Origin: Variovorax ginsengisoli
Lineage (GTDB): Bacteria > Pseudomonadota > Gammaproteobacteria > Burkholderiales > Burkholderiaceae_C
DNA: 64,000 nt
Reading direction: 5' to 3'
Assembly (NCBI RefSeq): GCF_030486595.1
Contig: NZ_JAUJZH010000030.1
Location: 31,068 to 95,067 of the forward strand
Shown in pieces: positions 16,803-25,390 of the stretch (the stretch's first letter is position 1; each line of letters opens with the position of its first letter). The position numbers were made by a program, and so were the translations under genes. Under the pieces are notes generated by a model. That model was not told the DNA's origin. It made no database searches and worked only from the letters and a program-made list of their open reading frames with translations.

Positions 16803-17204
16803 CTACCGGGAATAGTCCCCGGTGGCCTCGGGCTGGTACTGGATGGCTGCGATTTCGGCAGCGCACTCTTCACCGGTGGGCGTGAGCCACCGGGCGACGT
16901 CACCCGTCTTCAGGCCCAGGAGGCTATTGCCAACTGGTGAGAGCACCGAGATGAAGCCAGCCGCGGGCTCGGCGTCACCCGGGTAGCAAATCGTGAGCAC
17001 CTGGCGCCGGCGCGTGTGGACGTCGACGACCTCGACTCGCGAGTACATCGTGACGACATCCGCGTTGACCGCGCGGGAGCTGGTGACCTCCGCGCTGGCT
17101 AGGAGGTCAGCGAGTGTGGGTGGAAGCTGCTGGCTCAGAAGCTTCGTGAGACGGGCGAAATCAAGGTCGGTGAGCGTGCGCTCGCCGTGAACAACCGCAT
17201 GCAT
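16803..17204 (-). CDS. GreA/GreB-type C-terminal domain protein (Rnk-like)
   Basis: A 133-residue protein resembling Rnk, the regulator of nucleoside diphosphate kinase. It has a short N-terminal helical segment (LTDLDFARLTKLLSQQLPPT) and a GreA/GreB-type FKBP-like domain (about residues 45-125, with VDVHTRRRQVLTICYPGDAE and ISVLSPVGNSLLGLKTGDVA). Rnk proteins bind RNA polymerase near the secondary channel. The ATG at 17204 starts this fold. It heads the reverse-strand cluster that continues with the two tandem UspA genes, so it may be part of the same stress response. Confidence 0.88.
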   Translation of the reverse strand: MHAVVHGERTLTDLDFARLTKLLSQQLPPTLADLLASAEVTSSRAVNADVVTMYSRVEVVDVHTRRRQVLTICYPGDAEPAAGFISVLSPVGNSLLGLKTGDVARWLTPTGEECAAEIAAIQYQPEATGDYSR

Positions 17205-17661
17205 AGCTGCACTCCATCGAATGCGAACGCCGATGAGAGGCATCCGCGACCGCGCGGGGCTTTTGCCCGGCGGTGGATGGTTGCGCTGAAAGGGGGAGAG
17301 TGCGAACCGCCGGGCTTAGGAATGTGCTGGCGTCAGCTGACGACGCGCCTTCTTTGCGGCCGCATGCGCGTAGGTCGCTGCAAGATACAGCGAAGCCAAG
17401 GCAACGTGGGCGCAAATCAGGGTGGTGGTCATGCAGTCATTTTAGATAAAGGGCGGCTGCTCTGCAAACTTAGGGGACTATATCCTCACGAGGCCTGCCA
17501 GATTGTCGTCAGAGACGTTCGCTTCACTTCCAACCGTGTTTTAGCTGAAAAGCCGTTCCAGAATCGGTGGTCCGGCTAGGCCCGGTGCGATTTTTTCAAT
17601 CCTTCTATCGCGACGACTACCCAAGTCTAAGAGTTCGAGATTTTCGGGTGGCGTTTGGCGG

Positions 17662-17680
17662 GCGTCAATTGTCTTGACGC
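17662..17680. promoter_or_regulatory. Inverted repeat GCGTCAA-N5-TTGACGC
   Basis: The arms GCGTCAA (17662-17668) and TTGACGC (17674-17680) are perfect reverse complements around five bases. This is the size of a typical dimeric repressor or activator site. It is about 460 bases upstream of the Rnk-like gene, too far to assign with confidence. Confidence 0.4.
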
Positions 17681-17790
17681 GCATTGACTCGTCGGATTTT
17701 CTACTCGAGCTGACCTGTTGCCTCACGTAACTTGCTACCCGACTGATTGCCGGCTGGAGCATCACTACGTGACGAGGCGAATCAGCATGG

Positions 17791-17823
17791 CAACACGCAA
17801 GGAGTTGCGTTTCCTTCGTGTTG
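17791..17823. other. Imperfect hairpin
   Basis: CAACACGCAAGGA (17791-17803) pairs with TCCTTCGTGTTG (17812-17823) around an eight-base loop, with one bulged C. The stem of 12 pairs is strong but is not followed by a T-tract, so it is not a standard terminator. It may be an RNA structure or a decayed palindrome. Confidence 0.4.
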
Positions 17824-17950
17824 TTGCCTCTTTACGCAACACCCGGATGGCGTGTTTAGGTTTGCGGCGGTTCTCAATCCGTCGAGTACGGACGTCTGGG
17901 TGGCGTTCCCGAACGCAACCCGAACGGCAGCACCATCGTTGACCGAATGC

Positions 17951-18615
17951 TCAACGTTCGATGCTTCCCCGGCGCAGGCTAGCGGCGCCGGTGCGCAGCC
18001 CCATGGCAACCATCGCGGTGGCGAGCAGCAAGGTGTCAAGCTGCACCAGGCCGGCGACTAGGGCGGGCGGCAGCGCGACCAGCGAATGCAGGGCGCTGGC
18101 GGCGATGAAGAGCAGCGCGAACCACGGAACGCGTACCTGCTTGCAGCAGGCCTTGAAGCCGGTCGCCGCCCCGGCGGACGCGCCCGAGCCGAAGGACAGC
18201 CACAGCAGGAACGGCGCCAGCATCATCACGCGCAGCATCTTCTCGACCACCGCGGCGTCGGCGGCGGCGGGGCCGACCGCCTCTCCGACCGCCACCACCT
18301 GCGCCACTTCGTGGATGGTCGAGCCGGCGAACAGCCCGAAGGTATGCTCCGGCAGGCCCAGGTACGGATAGAGCAGGGGATACAGCAGCATCGACAGCGT
18401 GCCGAAAACAACCACCGTGGCGACCGCGATCGACACCTTGTGCTCCTCGCCGCGGACCACCGGTTGAGTGGCCATCACGGCCGCCGCGCCGCAGATGGCG
18501 CTGCCGGCGCCGATCAGCGCCGCGGTCTGCCGGTCGAGCCCGAGCCAGCGGGTGTCGACGTACAGCGCGGGGCCGAAGGTCGACGCCACCATCGCGGCGG
18601 CGATCAGCAGGCCGG
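17951..18615 (-). pseudogene. yeiH-type (UPF0324) putative sulfate exporter, truncated at both ends
   Basis: The reverse strand encodes about 220 residues of a YeiH/UPF0324 membrane protein. The family motif LIGAGSAICGAAAVMATQPV and the later GSTIHEVAQVVAVGEAV and VEKMLRVMMLAPFLLW are intact. By comparison with the known family (about 350 residues), roughly the first 110 residues and the last 30-40 are missing. The 5' cut at about 18612 joins directly to an N-terminally truncated LysR gene on the other strand. In many Proteobacteria yeiH is divergent from a LysR gene, so the junction looks like a deletion that removed the shared promoter and both 5' ends. Confidence 0.8.
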
Positions 18616-19328
18616 GGCTTGCGCCTGACGGAGGCAGGCGCCTCGCTGCTCACCCATGCGCGGCGCATCTTCTCGATGGAGCGCGCCGCGAGCGACGACG
18701 TGCGCGCCCGCGTCGGCGTGCAGCGCGGCAGCCTCACCATCGGCGCCAGCACCACTGTGGCGAGCTGCTCGCTGCCTCCCTACATCGCCGCGTTCTGCGC
18801 TGCCTATCCCACGGTGGTGCCGCGCATGGCGGTCGCCAACACGCAGTGGGTCTGCGAGCAGCTGCTCGATTGCCGCATCGACCTCGCGCTGGTGGAAGGC
18901 CGCGTGGACGAGGAGCGCATCGAAGTCAGCGAATGGCAGGCCGATGCACTGGCCATCGTGGTCTCACCCGATGCTGACCGGTCACGCCGCGCGGTCGGCG
19001 CGGAGGCATTGGCACAGCAGAACTGGTCCTGCGCGAGGCCGGCTAGGGCACGCGCCAGGCGACCGAAGCCCTCTGCCAGGCCCATGGCATCGCGGCCAGG
19101 CACTGGATGGAGATGGCAAGCAACGAGGCCATCGCGCGGACCGTGGCCAGCGGGGTCGGCATCTCGATGCTGCCGCGCGTGGTGGTCGCCGACATCCTGG
19201 CGCCCGGCACGCTGCGCGAGCTGAAGCTGGCCGGTGCGGCGCTGTCGCGGCCGCTCTACCGGCTGCGCCTGAAGAGCCGCCCGCTGGCGCCCGCCGCGCG
19301 GAAAATGGTCGAAATGCTCGAGTCCTAG
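18612..19328 (+). pseudogene. LysR regulator, N-terminally truncated and interrupted by a stop
   Basis: The forward strand begins inside a LysR gene at LRLTEAGASLLTHARRIF, which normally follows the HTH at about residue 60, so the whole DNA-binding domain is missing. The effector domain follows (RGSLTIGASTTVASCSLPPY). At about 19044 an in-frame TAG breaks LREAG-GTRQATEALC, and the same frame continues as WMEMASNEAIARTVASGVGI to the natural C-terminus MVEMLES. It was probably the partner regulator of the yeiH gene, to which it is now fused head to head. Confidence 0.82.
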
Positions 19329-20185
19329 TCGCGGCGCCGTCCGCTCGTGGCTTCCTTGAGGCCGCGCAGCAGCGCGTCGATCAGCGGCTGCTTGGGATTG
19401 CCGGGGCTCTCCGCCAGGCCGATGTTGCGCCTCAACGGCGGCTTGCCGAGAGGCACCTTGCGCAGCCCATGGAGCTTGCTGAGCGGGGGATCGCTTTCCG
19501 GCACGATGGAGACGCCGAGGCCGCAGCGAACCATGAGCGCGATGGCCTCGCGCGAATCGACTTCCATGATCTGGTTCGGCACGATGCCGCGCGCGGCCAG
19601 ATGAGCCGCGATGGTGTCGCCGACCCAGGAGTCCTTGCCGAAGCGGATGTAGGGATATTCGGCCAGCAGCGCTTCATCGCTGCGCCCCTTGGCCCCCGGC
19701 GGTGCGATGACCATCACCGGCTCGCGGGCGAAGAATGTCCATTTCGTGTCGCCGATGGCGCCTTGCGGCTCGCTGATGATCAGCGCATCGATCTCGCCGT
19801 GCTGCAGTTCCTTCAGCAGGCTCCACGCGCGTCCGTACCGCATGCGGCGGACCTGGATCCGGGGATGGGCGGCGCGCAGCGCGACCAGCGTCTTCGGAAT
19901 CACGTTGGTCAGCACGGTCGGCGAGGCGCCGACCGTCAGTATGCCCGCGAGATCGGCGCCGTCCGGGACCGTCTCGTAGAACTGCCGGTAGGCGCCGAGC
20001 ACGCCGCGCGCGCGTTCGCAGAGCGCGGCGCCGGCCGAATTCAGCTGCGCCGGCTTGCGCCGTCGATCCAGCAGCGGGGTGCCCAAGGCGGCCTCCAGGC
20101 TGGCGATGTGCGCGCTGACCGCCGGGACGCTGAGAAACAACCGCTCGGCTGCGGCGGTGATGCTGCCGCGGTCGGCGACGGCGCT
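19325..20185 (-). pseudogene. LysR regulator, missing its first residues
   Basis: A reverse-strand LysR protein with nearly the whole fold: DRGSITAAAERLFLSVPAVS (HTH), SLEAALGTPLLDRRRKPAQL and the effector domain to LLRGLKEATSGRRRD. Upstream of VADRGS the sequence stops matching the family, so roughly the first 12-18 residues and the start codon are lost. The 5' edge is fused to the equally decapitated rhodanese gene on the opposite strand. Its stop overlaps that of the convergent LysR remnant at 19325-19328. It was presumably the regulator of the sulfur operon that follows. Confidence 0.8.
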
Positions 20186-21724
20186 TTGCTCGATGTCCGC
20201 GACGGCGGCGTGTTCTCGGCCGGCCACATCTTTGCCGCCGCCTCCATGCCGCTGAACCGGCTGGAATTTCTTGCCGACGCGATGGTGCCGCGACGCGACA
20301 CGCGAGTGGTGCTGGTCGACGACGACAACGGCATGGCGGCCACCGCCGCCGGCCGGCTGGCGGCCTGGGGCTACGTGAACATCGGCCTCCTCGACGGCGG
20401 CCTGCAGGCCTGGAAAGCAGCCGGCTTCCAGACCTTCTCGGGGGTCTACGTGCCGAGCAAGGCGTTCGGGGAGTTCGTCGAACATGCCTGCGGGACGCCG
20501 CATGTCACCGCCGCGACGCTGAGCGACTGGCAGCGCGCCGGCAAGGATATGCTCATGCTGGACAGCCGCCCCTATGAAGAGTTCCATCGCTACAGCTTGC
20601 CGGGAGGCATCGCCTGCCCGGGGGCCGAATTGGTCCATCGCGTGTTCGGGCTGATCAGGAACGACGAGACGACCATCGTCGTCAATTGCGCCGGGCGGAC
20701 TCGCGGCATTATCGGCGCGCAGGCGCTGATCAATGCCGGCATTCCCAATCCGGTGGTCGTGGTCGAGAACGGCACCTCGGGCTGGCACCTCAGCGGCGAA
20801 GCCATGGCCGAGGGCCGGACCGAAGTGGCACCGCCGCCGACGCCGGAGGCCCTGCAAAAGGCGATCGCGGCATCGCAGCGCATCGCCCGGCGCTTCGGCG
20901 TCAGCGAGATCGACGCCGAGCAGTTCGCCGCACTGCGCCGGCGCAGCGATCGCAACCTGTACCTGCTGGACGTCCGGACGCCCGAGGAATACAGGGCCGG
21001 CCATGTCGCAGGTTCGCGCAGTGCGCCGGGCGGGCAGCTGGTGCAGTCGACCGATCACTACGTGGGCGTGCGCAACGCCTGCCGGGTGCTGGTCGACGAC
21101 AACGGGGTGCGCGCACGCGTGACCGCCTCGTGGCTGGCGCAGATGGGCTGGAAGGACGTCCATGTCCTGCGCGACGGGCTGCATGCCGCGGGTGCCGTGC
21201 TCAGCCGCGGACCGGAAGCGCAGAAGGTGCTGGGCGGCGAGCACCTGACGCAGGTCGACTGGATCTCGGTCTTCGAACTCAAGGGCCTGCTGGAGCAGGA
21301 CGAGGCGGTGGTCGTCGACCTGGACACCAGCCTGGCCTATGCGGCCGGCCACATACCCGGTGCCTGGTTCGCCGTCCGGTCGCGCCTGCGGCAGAGCCTG
21401 GCCAAGCTGCCGGATCACCGCCTGCTGGTGCTGACCTCGCAGGACGGAGAGTTCGCGGCGATGGCCGCCGCCGACGCGCAGGCCGCATCCGGGGCCCCGG
21501 TGCGCGTTCTGCGCGGCGGCACCCAGGCCTGGCGCACGGCGGGGCTGCGCTGCTCGACCGGCTTCCAGAACATGGCCGACCGCAACGACGACATCTGGTA
21601 CAGCCCCTACGACTTCGAGGATCGCCAGGCTTCGATGACGGCCTACCTGCAATGGGAGGTCGATCTGCTGGCGCAGATCCGCAACGAGAGCGGCGTCGAC
21701 TTCGACTGTGCGACTGCGCGCTAG
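20186..21724 (+). CDS. Four-domain rhodanese-type sulfurtransferase, N-terminus truncated
   Basis: About 512 residues remain from LLDVRDGGVFSAGHIF onward, so only the first 20 or so residues are missing; an internal ATG at 20246 could still start a 492-residue protein. Four rhodanese domains lie in a row (about residues 1-95, 115-220, 255-345 and 365-450). Only domain 2 has a cysteine in the active-site loop (NCAGRTRG). Domains 1, 3 and 4 have VDDDNGMAAT, VDDNGVRA and TSQDGEFA instead, so they are probably structural. The family moves sulfane sulfur. It heads an operon with a glutathione S-transferase and a thiol dioxygenase. It may be non-functional if no new start is used. Confidence 0.82.
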   Translation: MLDVRDGGVFSAGHIFAAASMPLNRLEFLADAMVPRRDTRVVLVDDDNGMAATAAGRLAAWGYVNIGLLDGGLQAWKAAGFQTFSGVYVPSKAFGEFVEHACGTPHVTAATLSDWQRAGKDMLMLDSRPYEEFHRYSLPGGIACPGAELVHRVFGLIRNDETTIVVNCAGRTRGIIGAQALINAGIPNPVVVVENGTSGWHLSGEAMAEGRTEVAPPPTPEALQKAIAASQRIARRFGVSEIDAEQFAALRRRSDRNLYLLDVRTPEEYRAGHVAGSRSAPGGQLVQSTDHYVGVRNACRVLVDDNGVRARVTASWLAQMGWKDVHVLRDGLHAAGAVLSRGPEAQKVLGGEHLTQVDWISVFELKGLLEQDEAVVVDLDTSLAYAAGHIPGAWFAVRSRLRQSLAKLPDHRLLVLTSQDGEFAAMAAADAQAASGAPVRVLRGGTQAWRTAGLRCSTGFQNMADRNDDIWYSPYDFEDRQASMTAYLQWEVDLLAQIRNESGVDFDCATAR

Positions 21725-21736
21725 GGGCCTGCGGAC

Positions 21737-22357
21737 ATGAAGTTCTACTACGCGCCGGGTGCCTGTTCGATGGGCATCCACCTGCTGCTCGAGGAAGCCG
21801 GCTGTTCCTTCGAGGCGATCCGGTTGTCGTTCGCCAAGGAGGAGCAGCGCAGCGACGGTTTCCTGGCCGTCAACCCCAAGGGCAAGGTGCCTGTGCTCGA
21901 CGCCGGCCAGGACGGCGTGATCACCGAGTTTCCGGCAATCGCCTTCTATGTTGCCTCGCTGGATCCGGCATCGCGGCTGCTGCCGGGCGACACGATGGCG
22001 CAGGTCCGTGCCCTCGAACTGATCGACCATGCGATCGCGACCGTGCACATGCGTGGCTTCACGCGCTTGTCCAGGCCCGAGGTCTTCAGTTCCGACGGCG
22101 ATCCCGAGAAGGTCAGGGCGGCCGGCCGCACGATCGTGGGCGACGGCCTGGCATGGATGGATGCGCGCCTGGGCGATGCGCCCTATGCGCTGGGCGCCTT
22201 CTCTATCGCGGACGCCGCCCTGTTCATCCTGGAATGGTGGGCGCGCCGCAGCGGGCTGCCGTTGCCGGAGCGCCTCTCGGCGCATCTGGACCGGATGCTG
22301 GACCGCCCCGCGGTGCAGAGGATGCTGGCCACCGAAGGCCTGGCGGCGGCCGCTTGA
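21737..22357 (+). CDS. Glutathione S-transferase
   Basis: A 206-residue cytosolic GST. The thioredoxin-fold N-terminal domain starts MKFYYAPGACSMGIHLLLEE, where the serine or cysteine near residues 10-11 is the likely catalytic residue of the beta-class type. The GSH-binding segment NPKGKVPVLDAGQDGVITEF (about 46-65) and the all-helical C-terminal domain (about 90-200) follow. It begins 12 bases after the rhodanese stop. In this operon it probably conjugates or deconjugates glutathione from sulfur compounds, or reduces persulfides together with the rhodanese. Confidence 0.92.
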   Translation: MKFYYAPGACSMGIHLLLEEAGCSFEAIRLSFAKEEQRSDGFLAVNPKGKVPVLDAGQDGVITEFPAIAFYVASLDPASRLLPGDTMAQVRALELIDHAIATVHMRGFTRLSRPEVFSSDGDPEKVRAAGRTIVGDGLAWMDARLGDAPYALGAFSIADAALFILEWWARRSGLPLPERLSAHLDRMLDRPAVQRMLATEGLAAAA

Positions 22358-22402
22358 TGCGGGGCGCCACGACACACAGTTTGCAACCAAAGGAGATCTG
22401 CA

Positions 22403-23032
22403 ATGAATGAGCTTTCGGTGCCGCAGCGCCGCGAATTGGCTGCCAGGGCGCTGATGCAGGCGGTGCGCCGGCATCTTGAGGTCGAGGGACCGACGCGCGC
22501 GGCCTTGTCGAAGATCGGAGACGAACTGGAGAAGCTGGCGACGCAGCATGCCGACTTGTTCTCGGCGGCGAGCTTTCCGCCGCCGGGTCCGCAGGACACG
22601 GGCGGCGGCGTACGCTACATCATCCATACCGACCCGGAGACCGACTTCTCGCTCTACCTGAATGCCCTCGACCCGGGCAAGAGCACGCCACCGCACAACC
22701 ACATGACGTGGGCCGCCATCGTCGCGCTCGAAGGCGAGGAACTGAACCGGATCTATCGCCGGCTCGACGACCGGGCGGACGAAGCGCAGGCCCAGCTCGC
22801 GCTGGAACGCGAGTTCACGGTGCGCCGCGGGGCCGGGATCCAGTTCCTGCCCGAGGACATCCACAGCATCCACATCGAGGGCGTGGGCGGAACCCGCCAC
22901 TTCCATCTGTACGGCAAGCCGCTGGAGGTCCTGGACAACCGGGTCGGCTTCAACCTGAAGACCGGCGAGGTGACGCGCTTCAACCTGAAGAACCTTCCCC
23001 CGGCAAAACGGGCCATCGACGCCATCGGCTGA
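22403..23032 (+). CDS. Cysteine dioxygenase-like cupin (thiol dioxygenase)
   Basis: A 209-residue cupin of the cysteine dioxygenase type. The iron ligands are H98 and H100 in PPHNHMTWAAIVALEGEE and H154 in LPEDIHSIH. The H168/Y170 pair in HFHLYG matches the catalytic dyad of cysteine dioxygenases. The family oxidises a free thiol such as cysteine or 3-mercaptopropionate to the sulfinate. An AAGGAGAT ribosome-binding site precedes the ATG at 22403. It lies between the GST and the ABC importer, which fits a thiol or cysteine-derivative catabolic role. Confidence 0.9.
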   Translation: MNELSVPQRRELAARALMQAVRRHLEVEGPTRAALSKIGDELEKLATQHADLFSAASFPPPGPQDTGGGVRYIIHTDPETDFSLYLNALDPGKSTPPHNHMTWAAIVALEGEELNRIYRRLDDRADEAQAQLALEREFTVRRGAGIQFLPEDIHSIHIEGVGGTRHFHLYGKPLEVLDNRVGFNLKTGEVTRFNLKNLPPAKRAIDAIG

Positions 23033-23065
23033 ATCGCCACGCCATTCTTACGGAGACATGAAACC

Positions 23066-23902
23066 ATGAAGAAGAAAACGACCACGACCCCCTTGGCCGC
23101 CGCCGCATTGCTGGCACTCGCGGCCGGCTTCGCCGGTGCCGCGAGCGCCGACGAGGTGGACACCATCAAGGCGCGCGGCACACTGATCTGCGGCACGGGC
23201 AGCAACGTCGTGCCCTTTTCCTATATCGAGGATCAGCAGACCCGCAAGAACGTCGGCTACGACGTCGACATCTGCGAGGCCGTCGCCAAGTCGATCGGCG
23301 TGAAGCCGGAACTGAAATTCGTGACCACCGCCACCCGGATTCCCGAGGTGCAGCAGGGCCGCGTCGACCTTGCGCTGGCTTCGGTCACGATCACCCCCGA
23401 GCGCAAGGAACTGATCAGCTTCAGCTATCCCTACCTGGTGTCCGGCACCGCGATCATCACGCCGGCCGTCAACCCGATGAACGCCTTCTCCGACCTCGAG
23501 AACAAGCGCGTCTCGGTGACGGAGGGCGGCAGCACCGGCCCGGCCGTGAGCCGCAAGATTCCGGGCGCCAAGCCGATCGGTTTCCCGACGCCGGCGACGG
23601 GCTTCATGGCGCTGGAGCAAGGCAAGGTCCAGGCCATGGCCGGCGACGAGACCGTCTTGCTGGGCCTGATGCGCTCGACACCAGGCAAGTACGTGATGTT
23701 CAGCGACTACCTGGTGACCGAGAAGATGGGCATCGGCGTGCGCAAGGACGAGCCCAAGCTGCTGGCGATCGTCAACCAGACCTTGCTCGATATGGAGAAG
23801 TCGGGACAGGCACAGGAGAGCTACGACCGCTGGTTCGGCGCCAACTCGCCGCTCAAGCGCAAGCGCAACTTCACCTTCGGACCTTCCACCGAAGACAACT
23901 GA
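23066..23902 (+). CDS. Amino-acid ABC transporter, periplasmic binding protein
   Basis: A 278-residue secreted protein with a signal peptide (TTTPLAAAALLALAAGFAGA, cut near AGAASA-DE). The type-2 periplasmic-binding fold is shown by RGTLICGTGSNVVPFSYIED, VGYDVDICEAVAKSIGVK and FSYPYLVSGTAIITP. It belongs to the polar amino-acid/cystine family. It is followed on the same strand by two permeases and an ATPase, giving a complete importer. Given the thiol dioxygenase and lyase around it, a sulfur-containing amino acid is the most likely ligand, which is inferred. Confidence 0.93.
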   Translation: MKKKTTTTPLAAAALLALAAGFAGAASADEVDTIKARGTLICGTGSNVVPFSYIEDQQTRKNVGYDVDICEAVAKSIGVKPELKFVTTATRIPEVQQGRVDLALASVTITPERKELISFSYPYLVSGTAIITPAVNPMNAFSDLENKRVSVTEGGSTGPAVSRKIPGAKPIGFPTPATGFMALEQGKVQAMAGDETVLLGLMRSTPGKYVMFSDYLVTEKMGIGVRKDEPKLLAIVNQTLLDMEKSGQAQESYDRWFGANSPLKRKRNFTFGPSTEDN

Positions 23903-23957
23903 CCTTTCTTGCGGCCGCTCGGCCCGCAACCTTCCTCCACCAGACAGGAATGCCCTC

Positions 23958-24654
23958 ATGACTTTGAATGGGACAGTCGCGCTGTGGGCCCAGTACGGCG
24001 CGTCGCTGCTGGCCGGCCTCGCGATGACGCTGGAGCTGGCCGTGGTGGCCATCGTCGGCAGCCTGCTGCTCGGCACGCTGGTGTCGCTGGCCCGGCTGTC
24101 GAGCTTCGCGCCGCTGCGCAGCCTCGCCGCCGCGTACGTCGACTTCGTGCGCTGCGTGCCGCTGCTGGTGCATGCGATGTTCTGGTACTTCGGCGCCACC
24201 GAGCTGCTGCCGGACGCGGCCAAGGCGTGGCTCTACGACCGCGACGCCAGCATGATCGCGGGCTCGATCGCGCTGATCGTCTATTCGGCGGCGTTCGTCT
24301 CCGAGGACATCCGAAGCGGCATCCGCTCGATCTCGCGCGGCCAGGTCGAGGCGGCGCGCGCGCTCGGCTTCGGCTTCTTGCGGACCTTCGTCCTCGTGAT
24401 TCTTCCGCAGGCGATCAGCGGCGGTGATCCCGCCGCTGATCGGCCAGACCATGACCATCACCAAGAACACCAGCATCACGCTGATGATCGGCGTGGTCGA
24501 ACTAATCAGCGCGGCCCGGCGGGTGCAGGACACGACCTTCAGGATCGTCGAGCCGTATGCGTTCGCGACCCTGTCCTATCTGATCGTGTGCTCGCTGCTG
24601 ACCATGCTCGCCATGCGCTACGAGCGCTGGTCGAAGGGAGGCGCCCGTGCTTGA
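23958..24654 (+). pseudogene. Amino-acid ABC permease 1, broken by a one-base frameshift
   Basis: The frame from 23958 reads a normal HisM-type permease for about 155 residues (LLAGLAMTLELAVVAIVGSL, VEAARALGFGFLRTFVLVIL then PQAIS). At about 24418-24424 (AGCGGCGGTG) an extra G shifts the frame. The following frame continues as VIPPLIGQTMTITKNTSITL up to the stop at 24654. With one G removed the whole permease of about 231 residues would be intact. It may be a true mutation or a sequencing error; the neighbours in the operon are intact. Confidence 0.88.
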
Positions 24655-25390
24655 GATCGTCCGCGAATACTGGCTGCAGATCCTGATCGGCAACTACCCG
24701 AGCGGACCGCTCGGCGGTGTCGCGCTCACGCTGCTGCTGGCCCTTGCCGGGCTGCTTCTGGCGCTGCCCGCCGGCGTGATCCTGGCGCTGGGCCTGACCT
24801 CGACCTGGCGGCCGGTGGCCGCCGCCTCGACCGCCCTGGTCTTCTACATGCGCAGCGTGCCGCTTCTCATGCACCTGCTGTGGATCCACTACCTCGTGCT
24901 GCCGCTGCTGCTCGGCCATGCATTGTCGGGATTCACTTCGGTGCTGGTGACCCTGGTGATCTTCAACGGCGCCTACCTGTCGCAGACGATTCGCGCCGGC
25001 ATGGATGCATTGCCCAAGGGCCAGTACGAGGCGGCCCGCGCCATGGGCTTCGGCCACCTGGCGGCCTTGCGCCGCGTCGTCGGGCCACAGGCCCTGCGCA
25101 ACGTGACGCCCAGCATCGTCGGCCAGCTGGTGATCCTGATCAAGGAAACGTCGCTCGGCTCGCTGATCGGCCTGGCCGAGACCACCCAGCAGTTCCTCGA
25201 CCTGAATGACCGGCTCGGCAACCGGTCGCTGGAAGTCTTCGCCTTGCTGGCGCTGACCTTCTTTGCGCTGTGCTACCCGTTGACGCTTTTCGGCCGCTGG
25301 CTCGAGAAGCGCTATGCCACCCAACCCAAGGCCGCGTCCGCGGCCCCGATTCCGGCAATGCTGCCCGTGCTCGGAAGGAAGAAAGCATGA
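24647..25390 (+). CDS. Amino-acid ABC transporter, permease 2
   Basis: A 247-residue permease with a GTG start at 24647 overlapping the end of permease 1 and preceded by AAGGGAGG. Five or so membrane segments and the EAA loop (YEAARAMGFGHLAALRRVVG, then PQALRNVTPSIVGQLVILIK) are typical of the HisM subfamily. It pairs with the broken permease 1 and the ATPase that overlaps its stop (ATGA at 25387-25390). The tail after residue 225 (QPKAASAAPIPAMLPVLGRK) is a short cytoplasmic extension. Confidence 0.93.
   Translation: MLEIVREYWLQILIGNYPSGPLGGVALTLLLALAGLLLALPAGVILALGLTSTWRPVAAASTALVFYMRSVPLLMHLLWIHYLVLPLLLGHALSGFTSVLVTLVIFNGAYLSQTIRAGMDALPKGQYEAARAMGFGHLAALRRVVGPQALRNVTPSIVGQLVILIKETSLGSLIGLAETTQQFLDLNDRLGNRSLEVFALLALTFFALCYPLTLFGRWLEKRYATQPKAASAAPIPAMLPVLGRKKA

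Larger units (their letters stand above)
17205..17950. other. Long intergenic region with palindromes
   Basis: No gene is recognised in this 746-base stretch. A reverse open frame at 17541-17765 (with MRVKTIDARQTPPENLELL) looks protein-like but matches nothing I can name. The stretch contains the inverted repeat at 17662-17680 and a strong imperfect hairpin at 17791-17823, listed separately. It probably includes the promoter region of the Rnk/UspA operon on its left and DNA beyond the truncated yeiH end on its right. Confidence 0.4.

Noticed and set aside
17541..17765. Reverse open frame starting MMLQPAISRV or MRVKTIDARQ
   Set aside because: It looks slightly protein-like, but no family or operon context supports it.
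18656..22906. Very long open frames on both strands across 18.6-22.9 kb (over 1000 codons each)
   Set aside because: They arise from high-GC codon bias and the antisense of real genes. Only the segments matching LysR and rhodanese families are protein-like; the rest has no domain.
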